Shown piece after piece: positions 16,547 to 25,913 of a stretch of 34,479 bases of DNA (the first letter of the stretch is position 1; the number at the start of each line of letters is the position of its first letter). The notes beneath the pieces were generated by a model that made no database searches, was not told the origin of the DNA, and saw only the letters and a program-made list of their open reading frames with translations. Source of the DNA: Clostridia bacterium (GTDB lineage: Bacteria > Bacillota > Clostridia > RUG12999); the NCBI GenBank assembly GCA_022801925.1, contig JAAWTG010000031.1, positions 1-34,479 on the forward strand. The letters are read 5' to 3'. The translations under genes and the position numbers were made by a program.

Positions 16547-18392
16547 TTTCTTGATTCCTCCTATTGTTTTGATTTCTATGAAAAGCTGTTACTGCCTGAG
16601 AGGATGATACAGAACCGATTAAGGCGTTCCGACCGGTACCGATTAAATCTTGTCTGTTTGCTTGCAGCAAGGCTTGTTTGACGAGCGAGTAGTTTTTAGG
16701 GTCGCGGTATTGCAGCAAAGCACGCTGCATTGCTTTTTCCTGACGGCTTTTGGCAACATAGACCGGCTGCATGGTGCGCGGGTCAATTCCGGTGTGATAC
16801 ATGCAGGTGGAAATGGTGCCGGGGGTGGGATAAAAATCTTGCACTTGCCGTGGGTGCAAATGTTCTTTTTTCAAAAATAGAGCAAGGTCAATTGCTGCTT
16901 GCAGCGTGGAGCCCGGATGACTGCTCATCAGATAGGGTACCAAATACTGTTCCTTGCCTAATTTTTGGTTGATGAATTTATATTTTTTCACAAATTGTTG
17001 GTATACGTCGGCGGACGGTTTCCCCATATATTTCAGGACTTGGTCGGAAATATGCTCCGGAGCAACCTTGAGCTGACCGCTGATGTGGTGTTCGCACAGT
17101 TCGTAGAAAAATGTATCGTCCGTATCCGCCATCAAATAATCGTAGCGGATACCGGAGCGAATGAAAACTTTTTTCACACCGGGAATGTCGCGCAGTTTTC
17201 GCAGCAGCGCGACATAGTCACTGTGAGATACCTCCATGTTTTTGCAGGGGGTAGGAAACAGACATTGCCGATTGGTGCAAATGCCATGCGTAAGCTGTTT
17301 TTTGCAGGACGGCGTACGGAAATTCGCGGTAGGTCCGCCCACGTCATGAATATATCCCTTAAAATCCGGCATTTCTGTAATATGCCGCGCTTCCTGCAAA
17401 ATGGATTCATGACTACGGCTTTGCACCGTCCGTCCCTGATGAAATGCCAAGGCGCAAAAATTGCAGCCGCCAAAACAGCCGCGGGAACTGACAATACTGA
17501 ACTTCACTTCTGAAATAGCAGGAATGCCGCCTTGTTTTTCATACATGGGGTGGTAATCGCGTACATAGGGCAGGGAATAAACATGGTCTAACTCCTGCCG
17601 GCTGAGCGGCGCGGCGGGTTTGTTCTGCACTAAATATTTCCCTTGATGTTCCTGCACCAACGTTTTCCCATTGATATAGTCATGATGCCGGTACTGAATC
17701 GCAACCGATTCGGCATATGCCTTTTTATGGTCGCGCACCTCCTGAAAAGAGGGGCAATATACAATATCGTTAAGATAAGAAATATCCTTTGTCACAAAAC
17801 AGGTGCCGTCCAGATAGGTAAGCTGCCGAATATCCAGTCCATCATTCAAAGCGTGCGCTACTTCGGTAATAATCCGTTCCCCCATGCCATAGAGTAACAG
17901 GTCAGCGCCGCTATCCAATAAAATGGAACGCCGCACACGTCCATCCCAATAATCATAGTGGGCAAACCGCCGCAAACTAGCTTCAATACCGCCAATGATA
18001 ACAGGAAGCGACCCGAAAGCCTGCCGCGCATAATTGCAGTAGTGCAGGGTTGCACGGTCAGGGCGATATCCGGCTTTTCCGCCCGGAGAATACGCATCAT
18101 CACTGCGTTTCTTTTTGGCTGCTGTATAGTGTGCTACCATGGAGTCAACATTGCCGGCGGAAATAAGCACGCCCAGACGCGGCGAGCCGAATTGTTTTAA
18201 ATCCTCCGCACTTTGCGGCTGTGCGGATATGCCAACCTTAAAACCTTCGTTTTCTAGCACACGGGACAGAACCGCCGCCGCAAAAGAAGGGTGGTCAACA
18301 TAGGCGTCGCCTGTCACAAATAGAAAATCAATGCTGTCCCAGTCGCGGGAAAGCATGTCCTGCCGATTGACAGGAAGAAATTGAATTGCCAT
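16449..18392 (-). CDS. YgiQ family radical SAM protein
   Basis: The 647-residue protein begins with the YgiQ N-terminal domain ([50 protein letters not shown]) and then a radical SAM core. The 4Fe-4S cysteines are C306, C310 and C313 in [14 protein letters not shown]. Substrate of the family is unknown. The C-terminal domain includes [20 protein letters not shown] and [13 protein letters not shown]. After about residue 590 there is a 54-residue tail rich in Ser, Asn, Gln and Arg that no YgiQ motif explains and whose last 98 bases overlap folD, as if the original stop codon had been lost. It starts 11 bases after ftsK stops. Confidence 0.93.
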   Translation of the reverse strand: MAIQFLPVNRQDMLSRDWDSIDFLFVTGDAYVDHPSFAAAVLSRVLENEGFKVGISAQPQSAEDLKQFGSPRLGVLISAGNVDSMVAHYTAAKKKRSDDAYSPGGKAGYRPDRATLHYCNYARQAFGSLPVIIGGIEASLRRFAHYDYWDGRVRRSILLDSGADLLLYGMGERIITEVAHALNDGLDIRQLTYLDGTCFVTKDISYLNDIVYCPSFQEVRDHKKAYAESVAIQYRHHDYINGKTLVQEHQGKYLVQNKPAAPLSRQELDHVYSLPYVRDYHPMYEKQGGIPAISEVKFSIVSSRGCFGGCNFCALAFHQGRTVQSRSHESILQEARHITEMPDFKGYIHDVGGPTANFRTPSCKKQLTHGICTNRQCLFPTPCKNMEVSHSDYVALLRKLRDIPGVKKVFIRSGIRYDYLMADTDDTFFYELCEHHISGQLKVAPEHISDQVLKYMGKPSADVYQQFVKKYKFINQKLGKEQYLVPYLMSSHPGSTLQAAIDLALFLKKEHLHPRQVQDFYPTPGTISTCMYHTGIDPRTMQPVYVAKSRQEKAMQRALLQYRDPKNYSLVKQALLQANRQDLIGTGRNALIGSVSSSQAVTAFHRNQNNRRNQENGSTNHRRKSSRNPHQSGTQRNRNQIEKRKKH

Positions 18393-18403
18393 GCATGTCG
18401 CTC

Positions 18404-21031
18404 CTACATAGATAAATTATCACGCGTGCCAATAAGCTGGCGTGGTTTGTTGCTGCCATCATAGGGGGAAATAATCTGTTTTGCTTCCAAAAGGTCAATT
18501 AAACGTCCTGCCCGCGCATAGCCAATACGGAGCTTGCGCTGCAGCAGCGACGTGGAAACTTGTCCAAGTTCAAATGCAATGTTTGCTGCATCTTCCAGTA
18601 GTGGATCATCCTCTATATCATTATTTCCATCATTTTTTTCTTTGGGGTCGCCTGCACCGCTTTCAATGGTGGCAAGCACCTCGTCATTATATTCTGCATC
18701 AAATTGCCCTTTAAGGAAAGAGGTCACATTTTCTACATCCAAGTCGGAGACAAAGGCACCTTGCACACGCTGCAATTTGGAACTACCAGACATCATGAGC
18801 AGCATATCGCCTTTTCCCATCAATTTTTCCGCGCCGCCCGTATCCAGAATGGTACGGGAGTCAATCTGACTGGAAACGGCAAACGCAATTCGAGAGGGAA
18901 TGTTTGCTTTAATCAATCCTGTGATAACATCTACGGAAGGACGTTGGGTTGCGAGCACCAGATGCATACCGGCAGCACGCGCTTTTTGCGCCAAACGGCA
19001 GATATAGTCCTGTACTTCGCCAGGAGCCACCATCATCAAATCCGCCAGCTCGTCGATAATAATGACAATTTGCGGCAGGGTAGCCATGTCCTGCGCTTTC
19101 ATTTTCTGATTATAGCCTGATAGGTTTCGCACCTGATTTTCTGCAAATTTAGAATAGCGGTCTTCCATTTCCTGCACTGCCCAGCATAGTGCGCCGGCGG
19201 CTTTGCGCGGGTCGGTGACAATGGGAACCAGTAAGTGCGGAATACCGTTATACATACCCAATTCCACAACTTTGGGGTCAACCATGACGAGTTTTACTTC
19301 ATCGGGAGAGGCTTTGTAAACAATACTGTTGATAATGGTATTGATACAAACACTTTTTCCGGAACCTGTTGCGCCGGCAATCAGCAAATGCGGCGTTTTT
19401 GCAAGGTCAATCACCACGGCGCGCCCTTCAATGTCGCGTCCCAGCGCCACAGATAGTTTAGAGGAAGCATCCTCAAATTCTTTGGATTCTATAATTTCGC
19501 GCAGACTCACGACAGCTGCCTTGTCGTTGGAAATCTCAACTGCAATACTGCCCGCAAGCACCTCCATACGCACATTGTTGGCAGGAAGCCGCAGCGCAAT
19601 GTCTTGGTCCAGCGAGGTGATTTTGCTCACCTTGATACCGGGCGCTGGTAAAATCTCATAGCGCGTAATGCTGGAGCCGCGCGTCGCGTTAATTACTTTC
19701 GCGTCAATATGAAAACTGCTTAAAATAGCAATTAGTTTTTCCGCGCCCGCTTTAAGTTCCGCCATCTTTCCGGTATTTACCGGCGGTGGAGATTTGTGCA
19801 GCAAACCTGTTTCGGGATAGATATATTCCTTTTTTACCAACTCTTCTGTATTGATTTCCACAAATTCCACTTCGCCTGTTTCGGCATCTATTTTCATGCC
19901 GTCCGGTGCCTGCATGGTCATAGATTCTTCTTCCGCATCGTCATCTTTCCATGGAGGCGTATCGGTTTCAGCATCGGTGGAGATAGGGGCTATATCTGTT
20001 ACTTCATCTGTATATTCTGCGGACATATCGGGAACAGCAATGGGTTGGGGTTCCAAAAAAGAAAAGGGAATTGCCGCATCATATGAATCCGTTTCCTCCT
20101 GTTCCGGAGCAGTTTGTTCCGTTTTGGAAGAAGATGCTGCAAACCAGTCATATTCTTCTTCATAATCGTCTTCAACCGGCGGCGCTGCTGCATAATCCGC
20201 TTCAATTGGGTCATATATCTCCTGCGGAGCAGTCGCTTCCAGCGGTTCATCTGAAAAATCTGTATGCTCCATGATTTCCGGTTCTGGTGGCAAAAGTTCT
20301 TCTTTTTTACGATGTTTTTTATACCGGTCTGCTTTGGAGGGTAAATCGTCAAAATCCGGCGTGGGAATATAAACATCTTTTTTGGGTGCGACAGGCGGTA
20401 AGGATTGTTCGTCAAATTCGCGAACCGTCTGTGAAAAATCTTTTGCGAACTGCGAAGAATTGCGAATCGCTTTTCCAATCATTGCCAGAATGGATACTTC
20501 AAAAAGCAGTACAATCATAATCAGCAGCAACATCAAAAATAAGATGAAAGAACCGGCAACGCCAAGCAAAGCGATGGATGGGTCAGCAACCATGCCGCCG
20601 ATAACGCCGCCGCCGATTCCTTTCATGCCGTTTGAAAGCAGCGCTTCCAAACCGCCCGGCATGACAGGATTAGAAAAACGATACATATAGTGCTTCAAAA
20701 TGGCAAGTTCTACCGGCATAAGCCCTAGAACCCATAATTTAAGAGGGGTATGTGGTTTCTTGGTCATCAACACAAAGATGACTGCAATGAGCACAAGCGG
20801 AATGACAAATGCCACATCGCCAAACAGTCCGCGCAGCAAATTGCTTAGCCCGTTTCCAATTGCGCCGCCTGAAGAAAACCAAACGCTGACAATGACGAAT
20901 AAGGTCAGCGCCAGACAGATAATAGCAATGATTTCATTTTTAAACGGAAATCCTTCCGCGGCTTTTTGCTGTCCCTTTTTTGCAGCAGGTTTCCGTTTGG
21001 GTGTTGGTTTCTTTTTCGTTTGTGTAGCCAT
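18404..21031 (-). CDS. ftsK: FtsK/SpoIIIE DNA translocase
   Basis: The 875-residue protein pumps chromosomal DNA through the division or sporulation septum. A Lys-rich start (residues 1-30) leads to four to five membrane helices (about 33-185). A long acidic Pro/Glu-rich linker (about 205-400) follows, then the motor: alpha/beta domain near 420-545, Walker A GATGSGKS (553-560), Walker [13 protein letters not shown] and the [13 protein letters not shown] segment. The last 65 residues are the gamma winged helix that reads KOPS/SRS-type DNA polarity marks ([21 protein letters not shown]). The minus-strand GGAGGG lies 11 bases before the ATG. It heads the run ftsK-ygiQ-folD. Sequence does not separate a division-type from a sporulation-type role. 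Confidence 0.96.
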   Translation of the reverse strand: MATQTKKKPTPKRKPAAKKGQQKAAEGFPFKNEIIAIICLALTLFVIVSVWFSSGGAIGNGLSNLLRGLFGDVAFVIPLVLIAVIFVLMTKKPHTPLKLWVLGLMPVELAILKHYMYRFSNPVMPGGLEALLSNGMKGIGGGVIGGMVADPSIALLGVAGSFILFLMLLLIMIVLLFEVSILAMIGKAIRNSSQFAKDFSQTVREFDEQSLPPVAPKKDVYIPTPDFDDLPSKADRYKKHRKKEELLPPEPEIMEHTDFSDEPLEATAPQEIYDPIEADYAAAPPVEDDYEEEYDWFAASSSKTEQTAPEQEETDSYDAAIPFSFLEPQPIAVPDMSAEYTDEVTDIAPISTDAETDTPPWKDDDAEEESMTMQAPDGMKIDAETGEVEFVEINTEELVKKEYIYPETGLLHKSPPPVNTGKMAELKAGAEKLIAILSSFHIDAKVINATRGSSITRYEILPAPGIKVSKITSLDQDIALRLPANNVRMEVLAGSIAVEISNDKAAVVSLREIIESKEFEDASSKLSVALGRDIEGRAVVIDLAKTPHLLIAGATGSGKSVCINTIINSIVYKASPDEVKLVMVDPKVVELGMYNGIPHLLVPIVTDPRKAAGALCWAVQEMEDRYSKFAENQVRNLSGYNQKMKAQDMATLPQIVIIIDELADLMMVAPGEVQDYICRLAQKARAAGMHLVLATQRPSVDVITGLIKANIPSRIAFAVSSQIDSRTILDTGGAEKLMGKGDMLLMMSGSSKLQRVQGAFVSDLDVENVTSFLKGQFDAEYNDEVLATIESGAGDPKEKNDGNNDIEDDPLLEDAANIAFELGQVSTSLLQRKLRIGYARAGRLIDLLEAKQIISPYDGSNKPRQLIGTRDNLSM

Positions 21032-21089
21032 GTAGGTAAAAACCCTCCCATAATATATGTATTCTTCTTAATAACAGGCATATATCTTT

Positions 21090-21098
21090 ATTGTACCA
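21090..21098 (-). promoter_or_regulatory. Possible extended -10 promoter of ftsK
   Basis: On the minus strand TG-G-TACAAT lies about 60 bases before the ftsK start codon. There is no good -35 box at the right distance. Confidence 0.35.
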
Positions 21099-21163
21099 TA
21101 ATAATCATATTTTTTGGATCAAGATTGTCCCCCAAAATGAAAGTTCCCAACTTATCGATTTAT

Positions 21164-21312
21164 GCAATCTTCGGACATGTGCCGAAGATTGCTTTCCTCT
21201 CACCGTCCAAGTGTCGAAGTATGAGACACGCAGCGCGAGCGTAGGGCGGTGGTAGGGGAAATCCCAAGAGGGGAGGTATCGACGGCGCAAGCCGGAGAGA
21301 ATCCCTTCTTGG
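21164..21312. other. GC-rich multi-hairpin intergenic element (candidate repeat or ncRNA)
   Basis: This block sits in an otherwise AT-rich gap between ftsK (-) and divIVA (+). It contains an 11-bp perfect hairpin (21164-21174 with 21182-21192, loop ACATGTG), a GTGTC/GACAC hairpin inside a CACCG/CGGTG stem (about 21202-21251), and an 11-bp stem (21264-21274 with 21302-21312, one G-U) holding a GGC-GCAA-GCC mini-hairpin. On the minus strand a perfect extended -10 box (TGCTATAAT, 21326 to 21318) lies directly upstream. No protein is supported on either strand. It could be a small RNA from the minus strand, a long ftsK leader, or a dispersed intergenic repeat. Confidence 0.4.
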
Positions 21313-21402
21313 AAACTATTATAGCATAAAAAAAGCAAAAAGACCAGCCCTTTTTTCTGCGAAACGGCGACTTTTTTTGCGGCGGTAAAACAACCTTTTT
21401 GC

Positions 21403-21437
21403 TTGACAATTTAGAAAAACTATTATAATATTATAAA
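21403..21437 (+). promoter_or_regulatory. Sigma-A-type promoter of the divIVA operon
   Basis: TTGACA at 21403-21408 is followed by overlapping -10 candidates: TATAAT at 21424-21429 (15-base spacer) and TAATAT at 21426-21431 (17-base spacer). The leader to the ATG at 21536 is about 100 nt. Confidence 0.65.
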
Positions 21438-21535
21438 TAACATATTTTACCGTAGGCATAAGAGCATCGAATATGCATATCTGCGAAACAGGGAAATCGG
21501 TATTTGGGAATATGATTTTAGGAGGAATGAGGAGA

Positions 21536-22255
21536 ATGGCTGAGAAAAAATTCAGAACCGCTATGAACGGATACAATCGAGACGATGTGCACCACTATAT
21601 TGAAGAAATGGCAGTGGAAGCGGAACAGAAACTGCTGCAAAAAGAAGAATATATAAAAAAAATGGAACACGAACTTGCCAGAATGCGCAACGAAAACGAA
21701 AAATATAAAAACGAAGCGCAGCAAGCACAGCAAAATGCGCAGCAGTTTCAAACGGAATTGGAGCAGGCGCGAACCCAAAGCAATGCACTGCAGAATGATT
21801 TTGCAGAGAAATTAGCCCAAACGAAGGCGCAGCATGAGGAAGTTAAAGCAGCAGAAGCGGATGCAGAAAAACAGCGGCTGCTGGAACGGATACAAAAATT
21901 GGAGGAAGAACGGGATAAAATTCCTGCAGCGCTGATTGTCGCGCAGCGTCAAGCAGACGAAATTGTGCAAAACTCCAAAAGTAAAATGCAGCAATATGAA
22001 ATGGAAATGCAGGAAAAAGTAGCTGTTGCTTACCGGAATGGTATCGATAAGCTGAAACGGTTGAAAGAACAACTTGACAGCGGCGCCGCTATGCTGGGCG
22101 ATATGGAAAATCAAGTGCGTTTTGCCACTTCTCAATTTGTGCAAGTGATGGAGCAATCCAAACATGATACAACGGAACTTGTTAAAGTGTTTGAAACAGG
22201 GATACAGGAAAATGAAGAAAATAGCAATGCCGGTGAAACGGAAAGTGAATCCTAA
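21536..22255 (+). CDS. DivIVA-domain coiled-coil protein
   Basis: The N-terminal motif FRTAMNGYNRDDVHHYIEEM (residues 6-25) is the DivIVA membrane-binding signature (GYxxxxVxxFL type). Almost all of the next 150 residues are a charged coiled coil rich in Glu, Gln, Ala and Lys. DivIVA proteins gather at negatively curved membrane such as septa and poles and recruit division or wall proteins. I place the start at the ATG at 21536, with AGGAGG ten bases upstream; the longer frame from 21473 adds a segment outside the family pattern. Total 239 residues. It leads a six-gene run. Whether it is the main DivIVA or a paralogue (GpsB/SepIVA-like) cannot be told here. Confidence 0.85.
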   Translation: MAEKKFRTAMNGYNRDDVHHYIEEMAVEAEQKLLQKEEYIKKMEHELARMRNENEKYKNEAQQAQQNAQQFQTELEQARTQSNALQNDFAEKLAQTKAQHEEVKAAEADAEKQRLLERIQKLEEERDKIPAALIVAQRQADEIVQNSKSKMQQYEMEMQEKVAVAYRNGIDKLKRLKEQLDSGAAMLGDMENQVRFATSQFVQVMEQSKHDTTELVKVFETGIQENEENSNAGETESES

Positions 22256-22275
22256 ACAGGAAAAGGGGAAGAACA

Positions 22276-22758
22276 ATGGAAGAAAAGGTTTTACATATAT
22301 TGGAAAACAATTGCCGTATTAGCTTTGAACAGATGGCGGTTATGCTGGATACAGATGTGGAAACAGTGCGGCATACAGTAGAGAAACTGGAAAAAGAAGG
22401 TATTATTGTCGGGTATAAATCTTTAATCAATTGGGAGCGGACAACAGCGGAAAAAGTGAAAGCAATTATTGAACTCAAAGTGACACCGCAGCGCGGAAAA
22501 GGATTTGACGCAGTGGCGGAAAAGATTTATAAATACCCGCAGGTAACAAGTGTGTATTTGATGTCGGGAGGATTTGACCTCGGTGTTATCGTAGAGGGAA
22601 AAACCATGAAGGAAGTAGCATTATTTGTGGCAGAGGTATTAGCACCAATTGAAGAAGTGATTTCCACTGCAACGCATTTTGTTTTAAAGACCTTCAAAGA
22701 CCATGCGATTGAATTTATGCGCGAAGAAAAAGATACCAGGCAGGTGATTTCATTATGA
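22276..22758 (+). CDS. Lrp/AsnC family transcriptional regulator
   Basis: The 160-residue protein has an AsnC-type helix-turn-helix (about residues 3-60: VLHILENNCRISFEQMAVML, then VETVRHTVEKLEKEGIIVGY) and a C-terminal RAM ligand-binding domain (about 75-145: VTSVYLMSGGFDLGVIVEG). Such proteins sense amino acids and act on metabolism genes. The last four bases (ATGA) overlap the start of the aminotransferase, so the two are coupled, and the aminotransferase or its amino acid is the likely regulatory link. AAGGGG lies 7 bases before the ATG. Confidence 0.9.
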   Translation: MEEKVLHILENNCRISFEQMAVMLDTDVETVRHTVEKLEKEGIIVGYKSLINWERTTAEKVKAIIELKVTPQRGKGFDAVAEKIYKYPQVTSVYLMSGGFDLGVIVEGKTMKEVALFVAEVLAPIEEVISTATHFVLKTFKDHAIEFMREEKDTRQVISL

Positions 22759-23924
22759 ATGTTGCAGAGCAGTTATCAAAAACCGTTGTTGAAATCCCGC
22801 CGTCCGGTATTCGTAAATTTTTCGATATTGTCAATGAAATGGATGGCGCTGTGTCCTTAGGCGTTGGAGAGCCGGATTTTGTAACGCCGTGGCACATTCG
22901 CGAGGAAGGCATCTATTCTCTAAAACAAGGACAGACGTATTATACCTCTAATTGGGGCTTGATGGAACTGCGCGAAGAAATTTGCGCTTATATGCAAAGA
23001 AGAAACGGTTTGACCTATCATCCTGAAAATGAAGTGTTGGTCACAGTGGGCGGCAGCGAAGGCATTGATTTAGCAATCCGCGCATTGGTTAATCCGGGCG
23101 ATGAAGTGCTCATTCCGGAGCCTTGCTTTGTTTGTTATGCGCCTTGCACCAAATTGGCGGGCGGCGTGCCGGTGCCGATTGTGACAAAGGCGGAGGATAA
23201 GTTTAAACTAACGCCGGAGGCATTAGAGAAGAAAATTACTCCCAAGACAAAACTGCTGATTTTACCGTATCCCAACAATCCGACCGGCGCTATCATGACA
23301 AAAGAAGAATTGGAAAAAATTGCGGCAGTGCTGCGCAAGACCAATATTATGGTATTGTCGGACGAAATCTATGGAGAATTGACCTATGCACAGGAGCACA
23401 CTTCCATTGCAACCTTGGAAGGAATGCAGGAACGCACGGTCATTATCAATGGTTTTTCCAAAACCTATGCAATGACAGGCTGGCGGTTGGGATATGCGGT
23501 AGGTCATAAAGATTTGCTCCGCCAAATGACAAAAATTCACCAATATGCAATCATGAGTTCGCCCACCACCAGCCAATATGCGGCAATTGCCGCGCTGCGA
23601 AACGGTGATGAGGATATTGAACGGATGCGCGAAGAATATAACTACCGCCGTCGGGTTATGGTGGACGGCTTCCGAAAAATGGGGCTGGATTGTTTTGAAC
23701 CGGAGGGGGCATTTTATGTGTTTCCGTCTATCCAGTCCACCGGTATGGATAGTGAAACGTTCTGTGAATCTCTGCTGAAAGCGCAAAAAGTAGCGGTGAT
23801 TCCCGGCACGGCATTTGGTGAAAGCGGAGAGGGATTTATCCGCGCTTCTTACTGTTATTCTTTAAAGAGTATCAACGAAGCGTTGGAGAGAATTGCGGCA
23901 TATGTGGAAGGACTGAAGGCATGA
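22755..23924 (+). CDS. PLP-dependent aminotransferase, class I/II
   Basis: The 389-residue, fold-type I enzyme shows the PLP lysine in NGFSKTYAMTGWRLGYAVGH, the PYPNNPTGAIM and LSDEIYGELTY motifs, and the C-terminal GEGFIRASYC arginine region that binds the substrate carboxylate. It moves an amino group between an amino acid and a keto acid; aspartate, aromatic amino acids and alanine are all possible in this subgroup. ATGA overlaps join it to the Lrp-type regulator before it and the DUF362 gene after it, which suggests a single functional unit. Confidence 0.92.
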   Translation: MNVAEQLSKTVVEIPPSGIRKFFDIVNEMDGAVSLGVGEPDFVTPWHIREEGIYSLKQGQTYYTSNWGLMELREEICAYMQRRNGLTYHPENEVLVTVGGSEGIDLAIRALVNPGDEVLIPEPCFVCYAPCTKLAGGVPVPIVTKAEDKFKLTPEALEKKITPKTKLLILPYPNNPTGAIMTKEELEKIAAVLRKTNIMVLSDEIYGELTYAQEHTSIATLEGMQERTVIINGFSKTYAMTGWRLGYAVGHKDLLRQMTKIHQYAIMSSPTTSQYAAIAALRNGDEDIERMREEYNYRRRVMVDGFRKMGLDCFEPEGAFYVFPSIQSTGMDSETFCESLLKAQKVAVIPGTAFGESGEGFIRASYCYSLKSINEALERIAAYVEGLKA

Positions 23925-25045
23925 GAGAAGTAGGTATTACGCCGTGCGCGCAGTATGAAAATGAAAAAGTATTGCAATCGGTGCGGGAACTTGTCGGCAA
24001 ACTGGGCGGTATGGAGCGATTTGTTCGGCGTGGTGATAAAGTGGTAGTAAAACCCAATCTGATTCAAAAACGTCGTCCGGACGATGCGGCAACAACGCAC
24101 CCTTCTGTTGTGCGCGCCGTGTGTATTCTGGCGATGGAAGTAGGCGGGGTTGTCACGATTGCAGAAAGTCCAGGCGGGCCTTATAATAAAGCAATTTTGA
24201 AAAATTTATACCAGACCTGCGGCATGACGGCAATTGCGCAGGAACTGGGCGTGAAACTGAATGAGGATATCTCTTTTCAGAGCATTCCATATGAAGCAGG
24301 AACAGCAGTGAAAGGGTTTGATATTATTTCGCCTATTCTGGAAGCAGATGTGGTGATTTCGGTTTCCAAACTGAAAACGCATGTCATGAGTTATATGACC
24401 GGCGCAGTGAAAAATTTATTTGGCTGCGTTCCGGGCACCTATAAGGCGGAATATCATTTTAGAATGCCGGATAAAAAGACATTTTGCAATATGCTGGTAG
24501 ACCTCTGTGAGTGCATTCAACCGACGCTGTCCATCATGGACGCAGTGGAATGTATGGAAGGCAACGGTCCCACCAGCGGGTCGCCGCGCCATGCCGGCTA
24601 TCTGCTGGGCAGCGCAGACCCCTATGCATTGGACGTGGTGGCGTGTAAGGTGGCAGGGCTGGATATGGAGGCAGTGTATATCCTGCAAAATGCGCTGGAG
24701 CGCGGCATTCTGACACTTGAAGAGGTGAAGGAACTGGGAGAATATACACCGGTACAGAATTTCAAAGAACCGGGCGTGAAAGATATTCATTTTGTGAAAA
24801 ATCCGGTTTTGAAGAAACTGGCGGAAACGCTGGTGAATCCGCGTCCTGTTCCGGACAAGAACCTTTGTATTGGCTGCGGTCAGTGCGCGCGCAGTTGTCC
24901 GGCGCAGGTGATTCAAATGAAGGAGAAACTGCCCCAGATTGATTATTCAAAATGTATTAAATGCTTCTGCTGCCATGAACTTTGTCCCATCAAGGCAATG
25001 CAGCTAAAGCGCAACAAAATTTGGAGTACCATTTTAAGAGTTTGA
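23921..25045 (+). CDS. DUF362 protein with C-terminal 2x[4Fe-4S] ferredoxin domain
   Basis: Residues 1-270 form the DUF362 domain (VVVKPNLIQKRRPDDAATTHP, VVISVSKLKTHVMSYMTGAVKNLFG; quoted parts: VVVKPNLIQKR, VSKLKTHVMS, AVKNLFG). The last 60 residues hold two cysteine sets, CIGCGQCARSCP and CIKCFCCHELCP, each C-x2-C-x2-C-x3-CP, for two 4Fe-4S clusters. The family is widespread in anaerobes and its reaction is not established. Its ATG overlaps the aminotransferase stop codon, so the two are translated together, hinting at a shared pathway. Length is 374 residues, normal for the fused form. Confidence 0.9.
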   Translation: MREVGITPCAQYENEKVLQSVRELVGKLGGMERFVRRGDKVVVKPNLIQKRRPDDAATTHPSVVRAVCILAMEVGGVVTIAESPGGPYNKAILKNLYQTCGMTAIAQELGVKLNEDISFQSIPYEAGTAVKGFDIISPILEADVVISVSKLKTHVMSYMTGAVKNLFGCVPGTYKAEYHFRMPDKKTFCNMLVDLCECIQPTLSIMDAVECMEGNGPTSGSPRHAGYLLGSADPYALDVVACKVAGLDMEAVYILQNALERGILTLEEVKELGEYTPVQNFKEPGVKDIHFVKNPVLKKLAETLVNPRPVPDKNLCIGCGQCARSCPAQVIQMKEKLPQIDYSKCIKCFCCHELCPIKAMQLKRNKIWSTILRV

Positions 25046-25054
25046 GGAAAATTT

Positions 25055-25522
25055 ATGAAAAAAGTGGAATTATATACCGACGGCGCGTGTAGCGGAAATC
25101 CTGGTAATGGCGGATATGGCGGCATTTTGCGCTATGGCGGCAACGAAAAAACCTTTTCAAAAGGATACCGTCACACAACGAACAACCGCATGGAATTGCT
25201 GGCGGCAATTGTTGGACTGGAAATGCTGAATCAGGAATGCGAAGTGGAGCTATACAGCGATTCTAAATATTTGGTAGATGCGATTGATAAGGGATGGGTC
25301 TATGGCTGGCAGAAAAAAGGCTGGAAAAAATCAGACGGGAAACCGGCGCTGAATGTAGATTTGTGGAAACGAATGCTGGTACAGCTTGCACGTCACAAAG
25401 TAAAACTCATTTGGGTGAAAGGACACGCGGGCAATCCCAACAATGAACGCTGCGACAAAATGGCAGTTGCAGCGGGGGCGGGTACGGATTTATTGGAAGA
25501 TACCGGCTACGAAAAGGTATAA
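25055..25522 (+). CDS. rnhA: Ribonuclease HI
   Basis: RNase HI cuts the RNA strand of RNA:DNA hybrids, removing primers and R-loops. All catalytic residues are present: D9 (YTDGACSGNPG), E47 (NNRMELLAA), D69 (LYSDSKYLVDAI) and D134, with H124 in VKGHAGNPNNERCDKMA. The basic protrusion WVYGWQKKGWKKSDGKP is of the E. coli type. The 155-residue length is exact for the family. GAGGAAAA precedes the ATG; the gene starts 9 bases after the DUF362 gene and belongs to the same run. Confidence 0.97.
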   Translation: MKKVELYTDGACSGNPGNGGYGGILRYGGNEKTFSKGYRHTTNNRMELLAAIVGLEMLNQECEVELYSDSKYLVDAIDKGWVYGWQKKGWKKSDGKPALNVDLWKRMLVQLARHKVKLIWVKGHAGNPNNERCDKMAVAAGAGTDLLEDTGYEKV

Positions 25523-25580
25523 ATTGGTTTTGGCGCGGCATACTATAAATGGAATCATTTACCGGAAAGCGGGTGAGGAC

Positions 25581-25835
25581 ATGGTAGTAGCTGTACAAAA
25601 CGAATTGCGACACATTGCAGAATACTTACGTAGGGTGGGATTTGAAGTGGTTTCCTATGAAACCTATTCCCATCCAATTGACGCGCTGGTCTATCATGGC
25701 AGTGCGTTTTCATTTTCGGCGATTCACAGTGTACCGTCACACGAAATGGGAATTTTATTGGTATGTGCAGATGGAAAAACGCCGCAACAGATTCAAAAAA
25801 TGTTAGAGAAAAAAATTTATAGTCCGCTATTTTGA
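25581..25835 (+). CDS. YkuS-like small protein (UPF0180 type)
   Basis: The 84-residue product starts MVVAVQNELRHIAEYLRRVGFEVVSYE and continues with LLVCADGKTPQQIQKMLEKK. This matches the pattern of small YkuS/UPF0180 proteins: an N-terminal helix, GxEVV strand and a C-terminal T-x-E/Q-I helix. The family has no known function. The ATG at 25581 is preferred; the longer frame from 25443 overlaps rnhA and has no similarity. GTGAGG lies close upstream. It is the last gene of the divIVA run. Confidence 0.6.
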   Translation: MVVAVQNELRHIAEYLRRVGFEVVSYETYSHPIDALVYHGSAFSFSAIHSVPSHEMGILLVCADGKTPQQIQKMLEKKIYSPLF

Positions 25836-25854
25836 AATTTGTGTATTTTTTCAC

Positions 25855-25883
25855 TTGCAATACCTACTAATTAGGTATATAAT
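25855..25883 (+). promoter_or_regulatory. Promoter of nifS-nifU
   Basis: TTGCAA (25855-25860), a 17-base spacer and a perfect TATAAT (25878-25883). The leader to the ATG at 25914 is about 25 nt. Confidence 0.75.
25860..25878. promoter_or_regulatory. Probable Rrf2/IscR-type operator in the nifS promoter
   Basis: ATACCTA-CTAAT-TAGGTAT is a perfect palindrome with 7-base arms and a 5-base centre. It fills the spacer between the -35 and -10 boxes, so a bound protein would block RNA polymerase. Genes for Fe-S cluster assembly are commonly controlled by Rrf2-family IscR in Bacillota, and ACCT/AGGT-type palindromes suit that family. No rrf2 gene is in this window, so the assignment is an inference. 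Confidence 0.6.
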
Positions 25884-25913
25884 AAAGAAAAACATCTTAA
25901 AGGGGAAAGAACA

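Noticed and set aside
25443-25580. Longer N-terminus of the YkuS-like protein
   Set aside because: It lies inside rnhA in another frame and lacks similarity; the ATG at 25581 fits the family start.
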